Below are positions 1 to 8,497 of a stretch of 64,000 nucleotides of DNA, piece after piece (positions within the stretch are counted from its first letter, which is position 1; each line of letters opens with the position of its first letter). The notes beneath the pieces were generated by a model, which saw only the letters and a list, made by a program, of their open reading frames with translations, was not told the origin of the DNA and made no database searches. Source of the stretch: Bradyrhizobium cenepequi (GTDB lineage: Bacteria > Pseudomonadota > Alphaproteobacteria > Rhizobiales > Xanthobacteraceae); NCBI RefSeq assembly GCF_020329485.1, contig NZ_JAGKJI010000005.1:185725-249724 (forward strand), read 5' to 3'. The translations under genes and the position numbers were made by a program.

Positions 1-85
1 TTCAAGCTGCGCTTGAATTCCGACCTCTCCACGCAAGCGGGGCGAGGTGAAATCGGGGCTGACCTGACGCGAAAGGTCATCACAC

Positions 86-679
86 CTAACGCGTAAAACC
101 GCCGCTCGGCAACGGGGCCGGGAATGGCGCAGCGGATTGCTGTGTGGGCTGTGCAGGTGCAGGTGCAGGTTGAGCGGCCGGTTGAGCCGTCTGATCGGGC
201 GGCGGCGCGGTGGTGCGCTTGCGCACCATCCTCTTCGGCTTCGGCTCCGGTGGCAGCGCTGCGGCCGCGCCCTCCTCGGACGGCGCGGCGTCGGATTCGG
301 CGGCGGCCGGCTCGGCCGCAGGTGCCGTGCTGGTGGTGGCGGCCCTGCCCTTGCCCGTGGCCGACCGCTTCGACTTCGCCTGCTCCGGCGGAGGCTCGGG
401 TGGCGGAGCAGCAGCAGCGGCGGCAGCCTGCGCGTTCTGCTCATCGATCTGCTCTTGCCGCGAGCCCTTGTACAATTCCTTCGGCACCCCCTGCTCTAAG
501 CCCGGCACGCCATCGGGGAACACCGGCTTGCGCTCGCCCGGCAGCTTCTTCTTGGTGTCCAGAAAGTCGAGCAGGTCCGACGGATCGAAACTGGACAAGC
601 CGCCGCCCCCGCAGCCGGCCAGCACGCTGCAAAGCGCGATGGCCACAGTGGCTGCGATCAGGCGTTGCGAGCGGCGCAT
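86..679 (-). CDS. Proline/alanine-rich lipoprotein
   Basis: Predicted 197-residue outer-envelope lipoprotein of unknown function. Residues 1-22 form a lipoprotein signal peptide (two Arg after Met, hydrophobic core, then L-A-G-C with Cys23), followed by a Gly run. The second half is low-complexity Ala/Pro/Gln with scattered Lys/Arg and looks unstructured, as in proteins that span periplasm or peptidoglycan. The start at 679 is chosen because the lipoprotein signal begins there; the frame stays open to 778 but that extension is Arg-rich and overlaps the upstream gene. It lies 22 bp downstream of the TPR membrane protein, so both are probably one transcription unit. The family is not recognised; its role is inferred only from localisation and neighbour. 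Confidence 0.75.
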   Translation of the reverse strand: MRRSQRLIAATVAIALCSVLAGCGGGGLSSFDPSDLLDFLDTKKKLPGERKPVFPDGVPGLEQGVPKELYKGSRQEQIDEQNAQAAAAAAAPPPEPPPEQAKSKRSATGKGRAATTSTAPAAEPAAAESDAAPSEEGAAAALPPEPKPKRMVRKRTTAPPPDQTAQPAAQPAPAPAQPTQQSAAPFPAPLPSGGFTR

Positions 680-701
680 GGGCGATCCCTCACTCAACTC
701 G

Positions 702-1355
702 TTAGCTCTTGGCGACCGGCGGCAGCAGGGCCTGCAACGCCTCGGCACGCGAACGCAGGCTCGGCGGCGTCTCGGCATCGTTGGCGATCAGGTCGAGCCA
801 CTGCCGCGCCGCGGCCGCATCATTGGCGCGGTAGGCCGACAATGCCAACAACTCGCGCGCCGTGTGACGGAAGGTCGAGTTCGCTGCCGTGGCGGGCTCG
901 AGCCGCTGCAGCATGTTCTGATAGGTTGTGCTTTCCAGCAGCAATTGCGCGGCGCGAATCCGCGCCAGATCCTGCTCCGCCACACCAACGCTGCGGTCGG
1001 CTGCGATCTCGTCATACATCTTTGCGGCCGCCTGCGGATTGCGGTTTGCGACCTCGGCAGCCAGACGCAGCCGCGCCAGCATGCGGTAGCCGGCCGGCGC
1101 CTTGGCGGCCAGATCAGCGAACGCGGCCTCCGCCTCGGTGTGCTTGTTCTGTTCGGAAAGCTCGACGGCCCGGTCGAAGGCAGCCCCCGCCTCGGCTGCC
1201 TTCTGGCCCTGGAGGTATTCGTAGCCGCGCCAGCCGCCCACCCCGGCGACGATCAGAATCGCGAGCGCAATGATCAGAAGGGAATACTTGTCCCACAGCT
1301 TCTTGAGCTGTTCGCGACGCAGTTCCTCGTCGACTTCATTAAATAATTCAGACAC
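702..1355 (-). CDS. Inner-membrane TPR-like protein (YfgM type)
   Basis: A 217-residue protein with a cytosolic acidic N-terminus (MSELFNEVDEELRREQ), one transmembrane helix at about residues 25-45, and a periplasmic region of tetratricopeptide-like helices. This is the layout of YfgM/DUF2133-family proteins, which sit in the inner membrane and assist outer-membrane or periplasmic protein biogenesis. Family members usually lie near bamB and der; those genes are not visible here. The downstream lipoprotein follows after 22 bp. The start is the first ATG of the frame and the N-terminus matches the family pattern. Assignment rests on architecture and recognised family style, not on a search. Confidence 0.8.
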   Translation of the reverse strand: MSELFNEVDEELRREQLKKLWDKYSLLIIALAILIVAGVGGWRGYEYLQGQKAAEAGAAFDRAVELSEQNKHTEAEAAFADLAAKAPAGYRMLARLRLAAEVANRNPQAAAKMYDEIAADRSVGVAEQDLARIRAAQLLLESTTYQNMLQRLEPATAANSTFRHTARELLALSAYRANDAAAARQWLDLIANDAETPPSLRSRAEALQALLPPVAKS

Positions 1356-1568
1356 TTAAGGCTATCCCATCCCCGAAGGGCGAAGCAAAACGCCGGCGCG
1401 GCAGGCGCGCCCGATCCCCACATCGCGGCGGCGTTACCCTAATGATATGGCGGTGGCAAGGCAAAGCGAGGCAGATCAAAGCGTTAACGGTGGAAGGTTG
1501 CCTGCCCTCTTCGGGGATAGCGTAGGAACCGATTGCCCCCAGATGTCTGTGCGCAGAAGGAGGCCGTC

Positions 1569-1991
1569 GTGACGCCGCAACATCTCTCCAAGGTTTATCG
1601 AGGCTACATCATCTGTCTGAACGCGCAGGACTGGAAGAGCCTGGGGCGGTTCGTGCACCACGATGTACGCCACAATGGTCGGCAGATCGGATTATCGGGT
1701 TATCGCGAGATGCTGGAGAATGACTTTCGCCAGATCCCGGACCTCTCCTTCAATATCCAGCTCTTGATCTCGGATCCGCCTTACGTGTCGAGCCGGCTGC
1801 TCTTTGACTGCACGCCGACGGGAGAGTTTCTCGGTCTCAAGATCGACGGGAAGCAGGTCTCTTTCACCGAGAACGTCATCTATGAATTTCGAGAAGCCAA
1901 AATCGTGGAGGTTTGGTCGGTAATCGACAAGCCGGCCATCGAAGCCCAGCTTCGATTTTCCATTAACCAGCAGCAAGACGCTGCGCAATGA
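1569..1991 (+). CDS. NTF2-like / SnoaL-type ester cyclase family protein
   Basis: A 140-residue single-domain protein of the SnoaL/NTF2-like fold. Visible features are a helical N-terminus (VYRGYIICLNAQDWKSL), then HHDVRHNG and the strand-rich C-terminal half ending with WSVIDKPAIEAQ, typical of the polyketide-cyclase-like ester cyclase subgroup. The frame opens at a TTG at 1533, but GTG 1569 is preferred because AAGGAGG ends about 5 bases upstream. Small NTF2-like proteins may be enzymes or ligand binders, so no substrate can be named. It stands alone and converges on the DUF1236 gene at 2013. Confidence 0.7.
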   Translation: MTPQHLSKVYRGYIICLNAQDWKSLGRFVHHDVRHNGRQIGLSGYREMLENDFRQIPDLSFNIQLLISDPPYVSSRLLFDCTPTGEFLGLKIDGKQVSFTENVIYEFREAKIVEVWSVIDKPAIEAQLRFSINQQQDAAQ

Positions 1992-2012
1992 AATGACAGC
2001 ACTCCAATGAGG

Positions 2013-2441
2013 CTAAGAGGGCGGCTGCGTCTCGGAGAACATGTCGACAATCTTGTTGGTCATGCCATTCACGATCAGCACCTGGTCTTTCATTTTCACG
2101 TACATGTAGTCCCGCAATTCGGGTATTTGCGAAAGAACCGGTGTTGGCAGCGATTGCGCCTTCACGCCTTTTGGTAGTTTCGCGCCGATAGTTGGGGTGA
2201 AGTCCTTAGCGGATTTGGTGGCCGCCAGCCGAAATTGGACCTCGTTCTGCTCGGTCAGCACGGCCTTGCGAATGTTCTCGCGCTGCTGGTTTGTGAGATT
2301 GAGTTTCGGTAGCGATGGATTCTGCGGCACTTTTGTGCCGTTGCTCAATTCGACCGCCCCTTGCGCTCTCGATTGCGCCGGCGAAAGCGCGATAACGCCG
2401 AGTATGATCGCGAGCAGGGCGACTACACTGGGAGCTCTCAT
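2013..2441 (-). CDS. Secreted DUF1236 family protein
   Basis: A 142-residue exported protein: residues 1-26 are a Sec signal peptide ending S-R-A-Q. The mature part contains LTNQQRENIRKAVL, a Spy/CpxP-like helical stretch, and a C-terminal IPELRDYMYVKMKDQVLIVNG segment. That segment matches the DUF1236 pattern, in which a beta-rich repeat reads like xPxxRxYxYVxVxDxxVIVxxxTxxIVD. DUF1236 proteins are common in Bradyrhizobium periplasm and lack an assigned function. AAAGGA upstream of ATG 2441 supports the start. A small membrane peptide gene lies about 190 bp upstream on the same strand. Confidence 0.75.
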   Translation of the reverse strand: MRAPSVVALLAIILGVIALSPAQSRAQGAVELSNGTKVPQNPSLPKLNLTNQQRENIRKAVLTEQNEVQFRLAATKSAKDFTPTIGAKLPKGVKAQSLPTPVLSQIPELRDYMYVKMKDQVLIVNGMTNKIVDMFSETQPPS

Positions 2442-2633
2442 GGCGTGACATCCTTTCCGGATACGCCGCCCCTCAAGGTAACGGACAGATTGTTTGTCCG
2501 TTCCGCGCCAGGCCCCGGTGATGCTCTTGCGGCAACTTCGTCACGGTGCGGTGCAGTTCGACCGGGCCACGACGGCAAGTGGCGCTCCACGCGACCGAAT
2601 GCGTCGTAGTACCAGTCGAGTCCCCCATCCGGC

Positions 2634-2759
2634 TTAGATGGCCCGTCCCGCAATAGTGGCCTGATAGCTATGGATCTGCTTGGCCGTTGTGAGCGCCGCA
2701 AAAGTCGCGGCCAAAATGAATGCTATTGAAAAAGCGATGAAAACAAAACGTGGTGTCAT
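2634..2759 (-). CDS. 41-residue single-pass membrane peptide
   Basis: A short reading frame starting MTPRFVFIAFSIAFILAATF and ending AGRAI. Residues 4-22 form one hydrophobic helix and the tail is polar. GAAAGGGAG lies about 6 bases before ATG 2759, a good ribosome-binding site, which is the main argument that it is translated. No family is recognised. It sits in the same orientation as the DUF1236 gene at 2013-2441 and the CTERM-tailed gene at 2956-3225, in a cluster of small envelope proteins. Confidence 0.5.
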   Translation of the reverse strand: MTPRFVFIAFSIAFILAATFAALTTAKQIHSYQATIAGRAI

Positions 2760-2955
2760 TGAATGGGCTCCCTTTCAGGATACCCCCACGCCAAATCTAA
2801 CGTGAATTCCCAGGCCTTCAAGGCGTGCACGGGTGAGGGCCACGCCTGTCGCTAAGGGCAGAGCGTCGGCTTCTCTCGCAAAGCGTGGGATGGTCACGCC
2901 GTGCGCTTGCCGTTTGCCCTTAGGTCAGCTGTGTTCCAGCGGGGCGATGGAGTTG

Positions 2956-3225
2956 TCAGTGCGATTTGTGACGACGCCTTACGAGACGATAGACGCCATA
3001 CCCGACTGCAATAAGAGCAAGAGGAAGTCCAGCGCCAGCGACAGGCCCCGGAGCGCCCTGGACGACACCAGGAGCGCCATGGACGCCACCATCGGTCCAA
3101 TTGGTAGGGCTGCCACCTCCGTTGACGACGTAACCGGTGGTGGTCGCGATCCCTAACACAGCCAGTCCGCCAAGAACGCTTTTGAGAGACCCAAAGCGTG
3201 TGAATTTCGACATCCAAGAAAACAT
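2956..3225 (-). CDS. Small protein with PEP-CTERM-like sorting tail
   Basis: An 89-residue protein with an N-terminal hydrophobic helix (about residues 15-33), a Gly/Pro-rich linker (GGGSPTNWTDGGVHGAPG), then a C-terminal tripartite tail. The tail is GPVAGAGLP, a hydrophobic helix, and the basic end RLVRRRHK. A short Pro-containing motif, TM helix and Arg cluster is the pattern of PEP-CTERM/exosortase-type sorting signals, and APGPxAGAGLP tails recur in Rhizobiales proteins. No exosortase is visible in the window. The AT-rich region with tandem repeats at 3273-3322 lies just upstream and probably holds its promoter. It could equally be a plain two-helix membrane protein. Confidence 0.55.
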   Translation of the reverse strand: MFSWMSKFTRFGSLKSVLGGLAVLGIATTTGYVVNGGGSPTNWTDGGVHGAPGVVQGAPGPVAGAGLPLALIAVGYGVYRLVRRRHKSH

Positions 3226-3272
3226 GAGTATTAATCTCCTCGGCCCGCGATTTAATTAATTAACATTTCGTG

Positions 3273-3322
3273 ATAATAATAGCAATATTAAATCAGCATA
3301 ATAATATCAATATTAAATCCGC
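3273..3322. repeat. 25-bp tandem duplication in AT-rich promoter region
   Basis: Two adjacent 25-bp units (3273-3297 and 3298-3322) match at 23 of 25 positions; the shared core is CAATATTAAATC. They lie in a very AT-rich stretch (about 3250-3320) inside otherwise GC-rich DNA, 48 bp upstream of the CTERM-tailed gene on the minus strand. This could be a paired regulator site or a UP-like promoter element. Confidence 0.7.
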
Positions 3323-3453
3323 TACGCAGCCGCGACATTGCAAAGCAACACAGCCTCCAATTGATCGGTGGCTGAGTGCTCGCCCCCATCAACCCCATGG
3401 TCGGGGCGACGCCCAGGCGTAAATCCCCGATTTTGCGCCGCAGCTGGCCAATA

Positions 3454-3705
3454 TCACTTGGTGCGCCGCTTCAGTGCGGCGTCCACGCTCGGGCGAAATG
3501 TTGCGAGGGAATCGGTTGGCGTCGGGAAGTCGCGTTCGTCCGCTCTCCGACGGCGGGAAATCGCTTCTGACATCTCGATTGCTGGCAGGGTGGTCGGCCG
3601 AGACAGTCGGTCTAGTTCTGCCCTGAGGCGGACGACCTGCCCGTGACGAGTTGCCAAGTCGTGGCTTATGCGGAGCAGCGCAATGAGAAGATCGCATTCT
3701 TCCAT
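3454..3705 (-). CDS. Hypothetical 83-residue protein
   Basis: A possible small cytosolic protein with an N-terminal amphipathic helix (EECDLLIALLRISHDLATRHGQVVRLRAELDRLSR) followed by a basic, probably disordered tail ending KRRTK. A partial AGGA element lies about 10 bases upstream of ATG 3705. No family is recognised. The heptad-like N-terminus suggests a coiled coil. It lies in the accessory patch between the CTERM gene and the acyl-CoA synthetase, where coding density is low, so it may be spurious. Confidence 0.35.
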   Translation of the reverse strand: MEECDLLIALLRISHDLATRHGQVVRLRAELDRLSRPTTLPAIEMSEAISRRRRADERDFPTPTDSLATFRPSVDAALKRRTK

Positions 3706-3771
3706 GGCGTTGAATCCTGGCTATCAGTCGTTAAGCGGCCGCTGCCGCAATCTCTGGTCCATTGTCAGCGT

Positions 3772-3855
3772 TCAAGCGAACAGGACGTCCTCGAGTCCCT
3801 CACGGTCGTTCAGCCGCACGTAGACGTCGACGATATGCTGCATGGCGTTTGACAT
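3772..3855 (-). pseudogene. Truncated start of a small Bradyrhizobium-type conserved protein
   Basis: The 27-codon frame begins MSNAMQHIVDVYVRLNDREG. From memory this resembles the N-terminus of a family of roughly 60-70-residue conserved proteins in Bradyrhizobium that begin with a similar IVDxYVRLxxRxxLE helix. Here it stops after LEDVLFA. It is treated as a decayed copy rather than a functional gene; the family match is from recall and uncertain. Confidence 0.3.
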
Positions 3856-4113
3856 CGCACTCGCTCAAGAAATTCGATTGAACCTTGAAGGTGACGGGAA
3901 ATGCCGTCGGTCCTGTAGAGTAATTAAATAGCGGTGGCGCCGGGCGCGCTTGCCTCGACCTAGCGCCCAGCTGATCGGACGTCGGACGGTAGGCAAGGAG
4001 TATACCCCATAAAAGCCTGTTCGAGGAAGTAGCGCAACTGCGATGACACCTTCGGCCGGCATCTGGATTCCACGTACGCATCAGCCAAGGTCGGCATTTT
4101 CTGCCTCACGAGG

Positions 4114-4238
4114 CTAGAGCATGATGAGATTAGATCGGGTTGCCTCCCCGATGCATGCTGCGCTCCCTCTCCCGCTTGCGGGGGAGGTGAAGCGAGCTCG
4201 CGGACACGCCGATTCAACCAAGTGGCATCATGCTCTAG
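4114..4238. repeat. Dispersed palindromic intergenic repeat
   Basis: CTAGAGCATGAT at 4114-4125 is the exact inverse of ATCATGCTCTAG at 4227-4238. Between them lies a CTCCC/GGGAG hairpin (ctcccgcttgcgggggag). AGCATGAT-ended elements recur in this window at 25671 and 30849, marking a dispersed repeat family. Confidence 0.7.
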
Positions 4239-4251
4239 GAGGCTCCCCGCC

Positions 4252-5856
4252 TCACGCCGGCGCTGTCATGCTTGCGAGGACCTCGCGCAACTGCCGCTTG
4301 ATCACCTTGCCGTTGGCGTTGCGCGGCAGCGGGTCGCGTGTGATCGCCATCGTCTCCGGCACCTTATAATCGGATAGCCGCTCGGCGCACCAGGCACGCA
4401 AAATTTCGGCGCCGACGTCGTCACGGGTAACGACCACCGCATGCACGCGCTCGCCCAGCACCGGACAGGGCTTTGCGATGATCGCGCTCTCCACGACCGC
4501 GGGATGGCCTGCCAGCACCGACTCAACCTCGGCCGAATAGATCTTCAGGCCACCGCGGTTGATCATGTCCTTTGCGCGGTCGAACACCCGGACGAAATCG
4601 TACGCGTCGATCGAGCCGAGATCGCCGGAGTGCCAGAAGCCTGCGGTGAAGCTCTCCGCGGTCGCGTTCGGATTGTTCCAGTAGCCCTTGATGACCGAGC
4701 CACTACGGATCCAGATCTCGCCAATCTCGCCGCGCGGCAACTCGCGGTGATTGCTGTCCATCACGATGATTTCGGCGCCGGGGCACGGCAGGCCGACGCT
4801 GTCGATATGCGCGGTGGTCAACTCGCCGGGCATCAGCGTCGAGGGTGATGTGGTCTCAGTGGCGCCGTAACAATTCGCGAGCTTCAGCCCGGGAATTTTC
4901 GCGTTCAATCGCTCGATCGTCGCGACCGGCATCGGCGCGCCGCCGAAGCCGCCGATGCGCCAGTTCGAGAGATCGTAGCTGTCGAAATCCGGCTGCAGCA
5001 GACAGAGATTGTACATCGCCGGCACCATCACCGTGTAGGTGACGCGCTCGCGGGAGGCGACCTTCAGATATTCCGCTGCCTTGAACTCGGGCATGATGAT
5101 CAGCGCGCCGGCGCAGCACGCCATGGTCGTGATATTGGCGACCGCACCGGTGACATGCGCCAGCGGCACCGCCGCGATCGAGCGATCCGCCGCCGTGAGT
5201 TTCAGGGTGGACACGAACACCATCGACGAATGGACGATGTTGCAATGGGCGAGAAGCGCGCCTTTCGGCTTCCCCGTGGTGCCGGACGTGTAGAGGATCA
5301 TCGCCGTATCCTCTTCGCCGACCACGGCGGGCGCCTCTGATGGCGCATTGTCAAGCAGCGCGGCGAATTGCGATGCGCTATCGTCGCTGACCGAAATCCG
5401 ATGCTTCAGGTCGGGGACGTCGGCCGCGTCGGGCACGCGCTGGGCAAGCGTCGCCTCGTGGATCAAAAGCTTGGCGCCGCAGTCACTGAGGACATAAGCG
5501 ATCTCCGGCTTCTGCTGCCGCGTCGATAGCAGCACGGTGACGAGGCCCGCATGCGCGGCTGCGAACATCGTCAGCACGAATTCGATGCGATTGCCGAGCA
5601 GCACCGCAACACGATCGCCGGCGCGCAAGCCGAGCTTCTGCAATCCGGCCGCAACCTGCGCGGATTGCTGCACGACCTGGCGCCAGGTCATCCGCCTGTC
5701 GCCGCAAATCAGCGCCTCGCCGTCAGGGTTGTTGGCGGCAGCCTCCGCTATCATCGCCCAGATGCTCTTTGACCGCTCGCAAAACACCGGTACGACGCGA
5801 TCGCCGAAGCGCGCTTCGAGCCGCATGTCCGGAATCGAATGCCCTGACCAGTCCAT
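4252..5856 (-). CDS. Class I adenylate-forming acyl-CoA synthetase
   Basis: A 534-residue AMP-dependent synthetase/ligase that probably activates a carboxylic acid to acyl-AMP and then acyl-CoA in the cytosol. All core motifs are present: A3 YTSGTTGKPKG (about 189-199), A5 YGATETT (330-336), A7 HSGDLG (409-414), A8 DRAKDMINRGGLKIY (426-440) and the catalytic Lys in NGKVIK (K517). Length is normal for medium/long-chain or aromatic acyl-CoA ligases; the substrate cannot be told from sequence. It starts 3 bp after panB stops, so it is co-transcribed with nnrU and panB. A link to pantothenate/CoA supply is suggestive but not proven. Confidence 0.9.
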   Translation of the reverse strand: MDWSGHSIPDMRLEARFGDRVVPVFCERSKSIWAMIAEAAANNPDGEALICGDRRMTWRQVVQQSAQVAAGLQKLGLRAGDRVAVLLGNRIEFVLTMFAAAHAGLVTVLLSTRQQKPEIAYVLSDCGAKLLIHEATLAQRVPDAADVPDLKHRISVSDDSASQFAALLDNAPSEAPAVVGEEDTAMILYTSGTTGKPKGALLAHCNIVHSSMVFVSTLKLTAADRSIAAVPLAHVTGAVANITTMACCAGALIIMPEFKAAEYLKVASRERVTYTVMVPAMYNLCLLQPDFDSYDLSNWRIGGFGGAPMPVATIERLNAKIPGLKLANCYGATETTSPSTLMPGELTTAHIDSVGLPCPGAEIIVMDSNHRELPRGEIGEIWIRSGSVIKGYWNNPNATAESFTAGFWHSGDLGSIDAYDFVRVFDRAKDMINRGGLKIYSAEVESVLAGHPAVVESAIIAKPCPVLGERVHAVVVTRDDVGAEILRAWCAERLSDYKVPETMAITRDPLPRNANGKVIKRQLREVLASMTAPA

Positions 5857-5859
5857 CGG

Positions 5860-6681
5860 CTAGCTCTTCTTCATCTCGTAGACATGCTCTGGCCCAGGGA
5901 ATTTGCGCGAGCGGACGTCGGCGGCATAGCCCTCGATGGCGGCTTCGATCGAGGGGCCGAGATTGCCGTAGCGACGAACGAATTTCGGCGTGCGCGGCGA
6001 CAGCCCGAGCATGTCCTCGAGCACCAGAACCTGGCCATCGCAGGCGGCGCTCGCACCGATGCCGATGGTGGGAATGGCGATCTCTTGCGTGATCTTGCGC
6101 GCCAGCGGCTCGGCCACCGCCTCGATCACGACCGAGAAGGCGCCGGCTTCCGCAATCGCCTTGGCGTCGCTCTCGATCGGCGCCCAATTCCTCTCGTCGC
6201 GCCCCTGCGCACGGAACGAGCCGAGCGTGTTGATCGACTGCGGCGTCAGCCCGATATGGCCCATCACGGGAATGCCGCGCTCGGTCAGGAATGCCACCGT
6301 CTCGGCCATGCGCGCGCCGCCCTCGAGCTTCACCGCGCCGCACTCCGTTTCCTTCAAAATCCGCACCGCGGAATGAAACGCCTGCTCCTTTGACGCCTCA
6401 TAGGAGCCGAACGGCATGTCCACCACCACGAGCGCGCGCTGCGAGCCGCGCATCACCGCGCGTCCCTGCAGGATCATCATCTCCAGCGTGACCGGCACGG
6501 TGGTCTCGAGCCCATGCATGACGTTGCCAAGGGAGTCGCCGACCAGGATGACGTCGCAGTAGCGGTCGACCAGCGCGGCCGTGTGCGCATGATACGAGGT
6601 CAGCATCACGATCGGCTCGCCGTTCTTGCGGGCGAGGATATCGGGTGCGGTCTTGCGCTTGATGGCTGATTGCACGGACAT
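5860..6681 (-). CDS. panB: 3-methyl-2-oxobutanoate hydroxymethyltransferase
   Basis: PanB transfers a hydroxymethyl group from 5,10-methylene-THF to 2-oxoisovalerate, giving ketopantoate in pantothenate/CoA synthesis. The 273-residue length is typical. Conserved stretches include [26 protein letters not shown] (about 47-57, metal and substrate binding), [24 protein letters not shown] and the [16 protein letters not shown] block. The start at 6681 ([10 protein letters not shown]) is chosen over an upstream frame extension that overlaps nnrU; it sits one base after the nnrU stop. It forms a tight operon nnrU-panB-acyl-CoA synthetase. No panC is visible nearby. Confidence 0.95.
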   Translation of the reverse strand: MSVQSAIKRKTAPDILARKNGEPIVMLTSYHAHTAALVDRYCDVILVGDSLGNVMHGLETTVPVTLEMMILQGRAVMRGSQRALVVVDMPFGSYEASKEQAFHSAVRILKETECGAVKLEGGARMAETVAFLTERGIPVMGHIGLTPQSINTLGSFRAQGRDERNWAPIESDAKAIAEAGAFSVVIEAVAEPLARKITQEIAIPTIGIGASAACDGQVLVLEDMLGLSPRTPKFVRRYGNLGPSIEAAIEGYAADVRSRKFPGPEHVYEMKKS

Positions 6682-6682
6682 T

Positions 6683-7273
6683 TTAAGCTCCAACGACGGG
6701 GACGCCAATCACGACCGGATGGAACGCGAAGGCCAGTGCGACATAGGCGATGGCGCCAACGGCGACCGCGATCGCATCATTGCCGGCGCCGCCGACCGGA
6801 ATCGGCGGGCCGCCGGCGTCGGCGCGATGTTTCAGTGAGATGCGGTCAAACACCGCCCAGGCCAGGAACGAGCCGAACAGGATGATCGAGCCGAGATCGC
6901 CATTGGCGAGCAGATGCGCCGCGGCCCATAATTTGATGCCGGCGAGCATCGGATGTTTCAGCGTCGTGTAGATGCGGCCGCGGATGTAGGAGGCCACCAC
7001 CAGGATCACCGCCGGCAGCATCAGCGCGATGGTGATGTGCTTCAGAAACGTCGGCGGGTACCAGACATCGATCCAACCCGTCGCGCGATAACGGGCAAAT
7101 CCCCAGATGATCAGCGCGAGCCCGACCGCGGAAACCAGGGAATAGGCGACCTTGTAGCCACCCTCGCCCATCGCATCGGTGAACCGCGCGCGCAAGTCGC
7201 GCTGGGTCGTGAGCGTATGGACGGCGAAGAACAGGACCAGTCCCAGGATCATCACCAGCAGTCCCACGATCAC
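6683..7273 (-). CDS. NnrU family integral membrane protein
   Basis: A 196-residue polytopic membrane protein with about five to six hydrophobic helices, matching NnrU (a relative of the isoprenylcysteine methyltransferase fold). Recognisable features are FFAVHTL, the [14 protein letters not shown] segment, [23 protein letters not shown] and the conserved [17 protein letters not shown]. In denitrifiers NnrU lies near nitric oxide and nitrite reductase genes, but homologues also occur widely without that context, as here. It is the first gene of the nnrU-panB-ligase operon with one base between nnrU and panB. The biochemical role is unknown. Confidence 0.85.
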   Translation of the reverse strand: MIVGLLVMILGLVLFFAVHTLTTQRDLRARFTDAMGEGGYKVAYSLVSAVGLALIIWGFARYRATGWIDVWYPPTFLKHITIALMLPAVILVVASYIRGRIYTTLKHPMLAGIKLWAAAHLLANGDLGSIILFGSFLAWAVFDRISLKHRADAGGPPIPVGGAGNDAIAVAVGAIAYVALAFAFHPVVIGVPVVGA

Positions 7274-7662
7274 CCTCCCTCGGCGTGGTGCAAATTTATT
7301 GAGCTTCGCGTATCATCTTAGAGGCAGGTTGTGCAATGCGTCAGGCGGTATCGCGCCGTCGACATTACCTCCTGCTTTCGAGGGAGGTCGCGCAGCGGTC
7401 TTGAGAGTCACCTCTCCCGCTTGCTTGCGGGAGAGGTCGGCGCACCCGGATCGGCGCTTCGCGCCGTCCGAGTACAGGCTCCGCGCCGGGTGGGCTCTCT
7501 CCGCACGAAGAGTCCCGCCGTGGAGAGAGCCCCCTCCCCGGCCCTCCTCCGCAAGCGGCGCAAGCGGGAGAGGGAGCGCAGTGTCCATCGCAGATAAAGC
7601 TGGATCCTTCAAATTGCCGTTCGCGAACTTTGCCCGCGCCACGGAATGACGCCGCACGGGAG
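7274..7662. other. Intergenic stretch with CTCCCGCTTGCGGGAG-type repeats
   Basis: No gene is supported in these 389 bases. The stretch contains a repeat block (about 7410-7590) with arms ctctcccgcttg / caagcgggagag and an internal gggctctctcc / ggagagagccc pair, a dispersed Bradyrhizobium-style intergenic palindrome. The promoter of nnrU probably lies at the left edge. Confidence 0.6.
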
Positions 7663-8268
7663 CTACGGCTTTTCCGCCTGCTTGCTCAATTCGCGATTGT
7701 CGACATAGCGGATGGCAATCGGACGGCCGGCGAGCGCGCCGCCGAGGCCGTTGCTGAATTTGAGCGGCAGGCAGGCCTTCAGCGATGCGTCGATCGCGTT
7801 CAGGTAGATGGTGCGGGTATCTGCGGGAACGCCAGCAGTGGCAAAGGTCATGCGGGGCGTCGCGATCATTTCGCCGGAGCGCTTGAAGCTGAAACGGACC
7901 GACATCTGCATGCCCTCGCGCGCGTCGTCGGCCGGCGGCGGAGTCCAGCAGGAACGCAGCGCCGCGAAGAGATCGCCAATGTTATCGAGATCGTGATCGG
8001 GCTTCTTGTATTTCTCGGCCTGGTTCTGCGGCGGCACGGTCAGGATCGTGACCTGCAGGTTCTGGCCATAGGGATAGTCCATCTCTGGTATGCACGGCCC
8101 ATGGTTGAGCACGCTGCAATAGGACGGCGTGCAGGGGCCCTCGTCCAGCACGCTGCAGGGCGTATGCGCGAACGGCACCGGATTGGTCTGCTGCCGACGC
8201 TCCGCAGCGTGGCTTCCAGAAATTCCGAGCGCGATGAATGCGAGGCAGATCATGACGCGTCGCAGCAT
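7663..8268 (-). CDS. Periplasmic Cys-rich conserved protein
   Basis: A 201-residue exported protein of unknown function. Residues 1-21 are a Sec signal peptide ending in A-A. The mature N-terminus carries a degenerate duplication, CSVLDEGPC and CSVLNHGPC, giving five closely spaced Cys that could form disulphides. The C-terminal half (MSVRFSFKRSGEMIATPRMTF ... LNAIDASLKACLPLKFS) resembles the fold of TonB-C-terminal-like or TolA-like domains in which a basic strand precedes a helix and a conserved Cys pair. That likeness is weak. It lies alone between two repeat blocks. Confidence 0.6.
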   Translation of the reverse strand: MLRRVMICLAFIALGISGSHAAERRQQTNPVPFAHTPCSVLDEGPCTPSYCSVLNHGPCIPEMDYPYGQNLQVTILTVPPQNQAEKYKKPDHDLDNIGDLFAALRSCWTPPPADDAREGMQMSVRFSFKRSGEMIATPRMTFATAGVPADTRTIYLNAIDASLKACLPLKFSNGLGGALAGRPIAIRYVDNRELSKQAEKP

Positions 8269-8378
8269 GAAGCAGAGACCCTTTGGATGCCGCCATCACA
8301 AAAATGAGGGCAGCAATCGGGGCTATCAAGCTGGCGAACGTTCACTTCCTTGCGTTCGGAGGTTCCGCCCGCACTGCG

Positions 8379-8481
8379 GTCATCGCCCGACTTGATCGGG
8401 CGATCCAGTATTCCGGAGACGGTCGTGTCACACCGAGAGGCCACCGCGTACTGGATCCCCCGCCTTCGCGGGGGATGACTG
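8379..8481. repeat. Dispersed GTCATCGCCCG / GGGGGATGAC repeat element
   Basis: Two hairpins bound this element: catcgcccgacttgatcggg near 8380-8403 and the cccccgccttcgcggggg hairpin near 8457-8474, with TCCAGTA and TACTGGA facing each other between them. The layout is that of a common Bradyrhizobium intergenic repeat. It lies downstream of prfC and may act as its terminator. Confidence 0.6.
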
Positions 8482-8497
8482 CCGCAGCAAGCGGCCC

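Larger units (their letters stand above)
3706..4251. other. Low-coding stretch with gene remnant and palindromic repeat
   Basis: No full-length gene is convincing here. It holds the 27-residue remnant at 3772-3855 and the repeat at 4114-4238. The rest shows only short open frames with no ribosome-binding site or recognisable product. Confidence 0.5.

Noticed and set aside
2438..2701. Possible minus-strand frame between DUF1236 and the 41-residue peptide
   Set aside because: Overlaps the better-supported peptide and lacks a start site; composition looks non-coding.
3800..4081. Small minus-strand frames in the low-coding stretch
   Set aside because: No start signal or domain; overlap the palindromic and remnant DNA.
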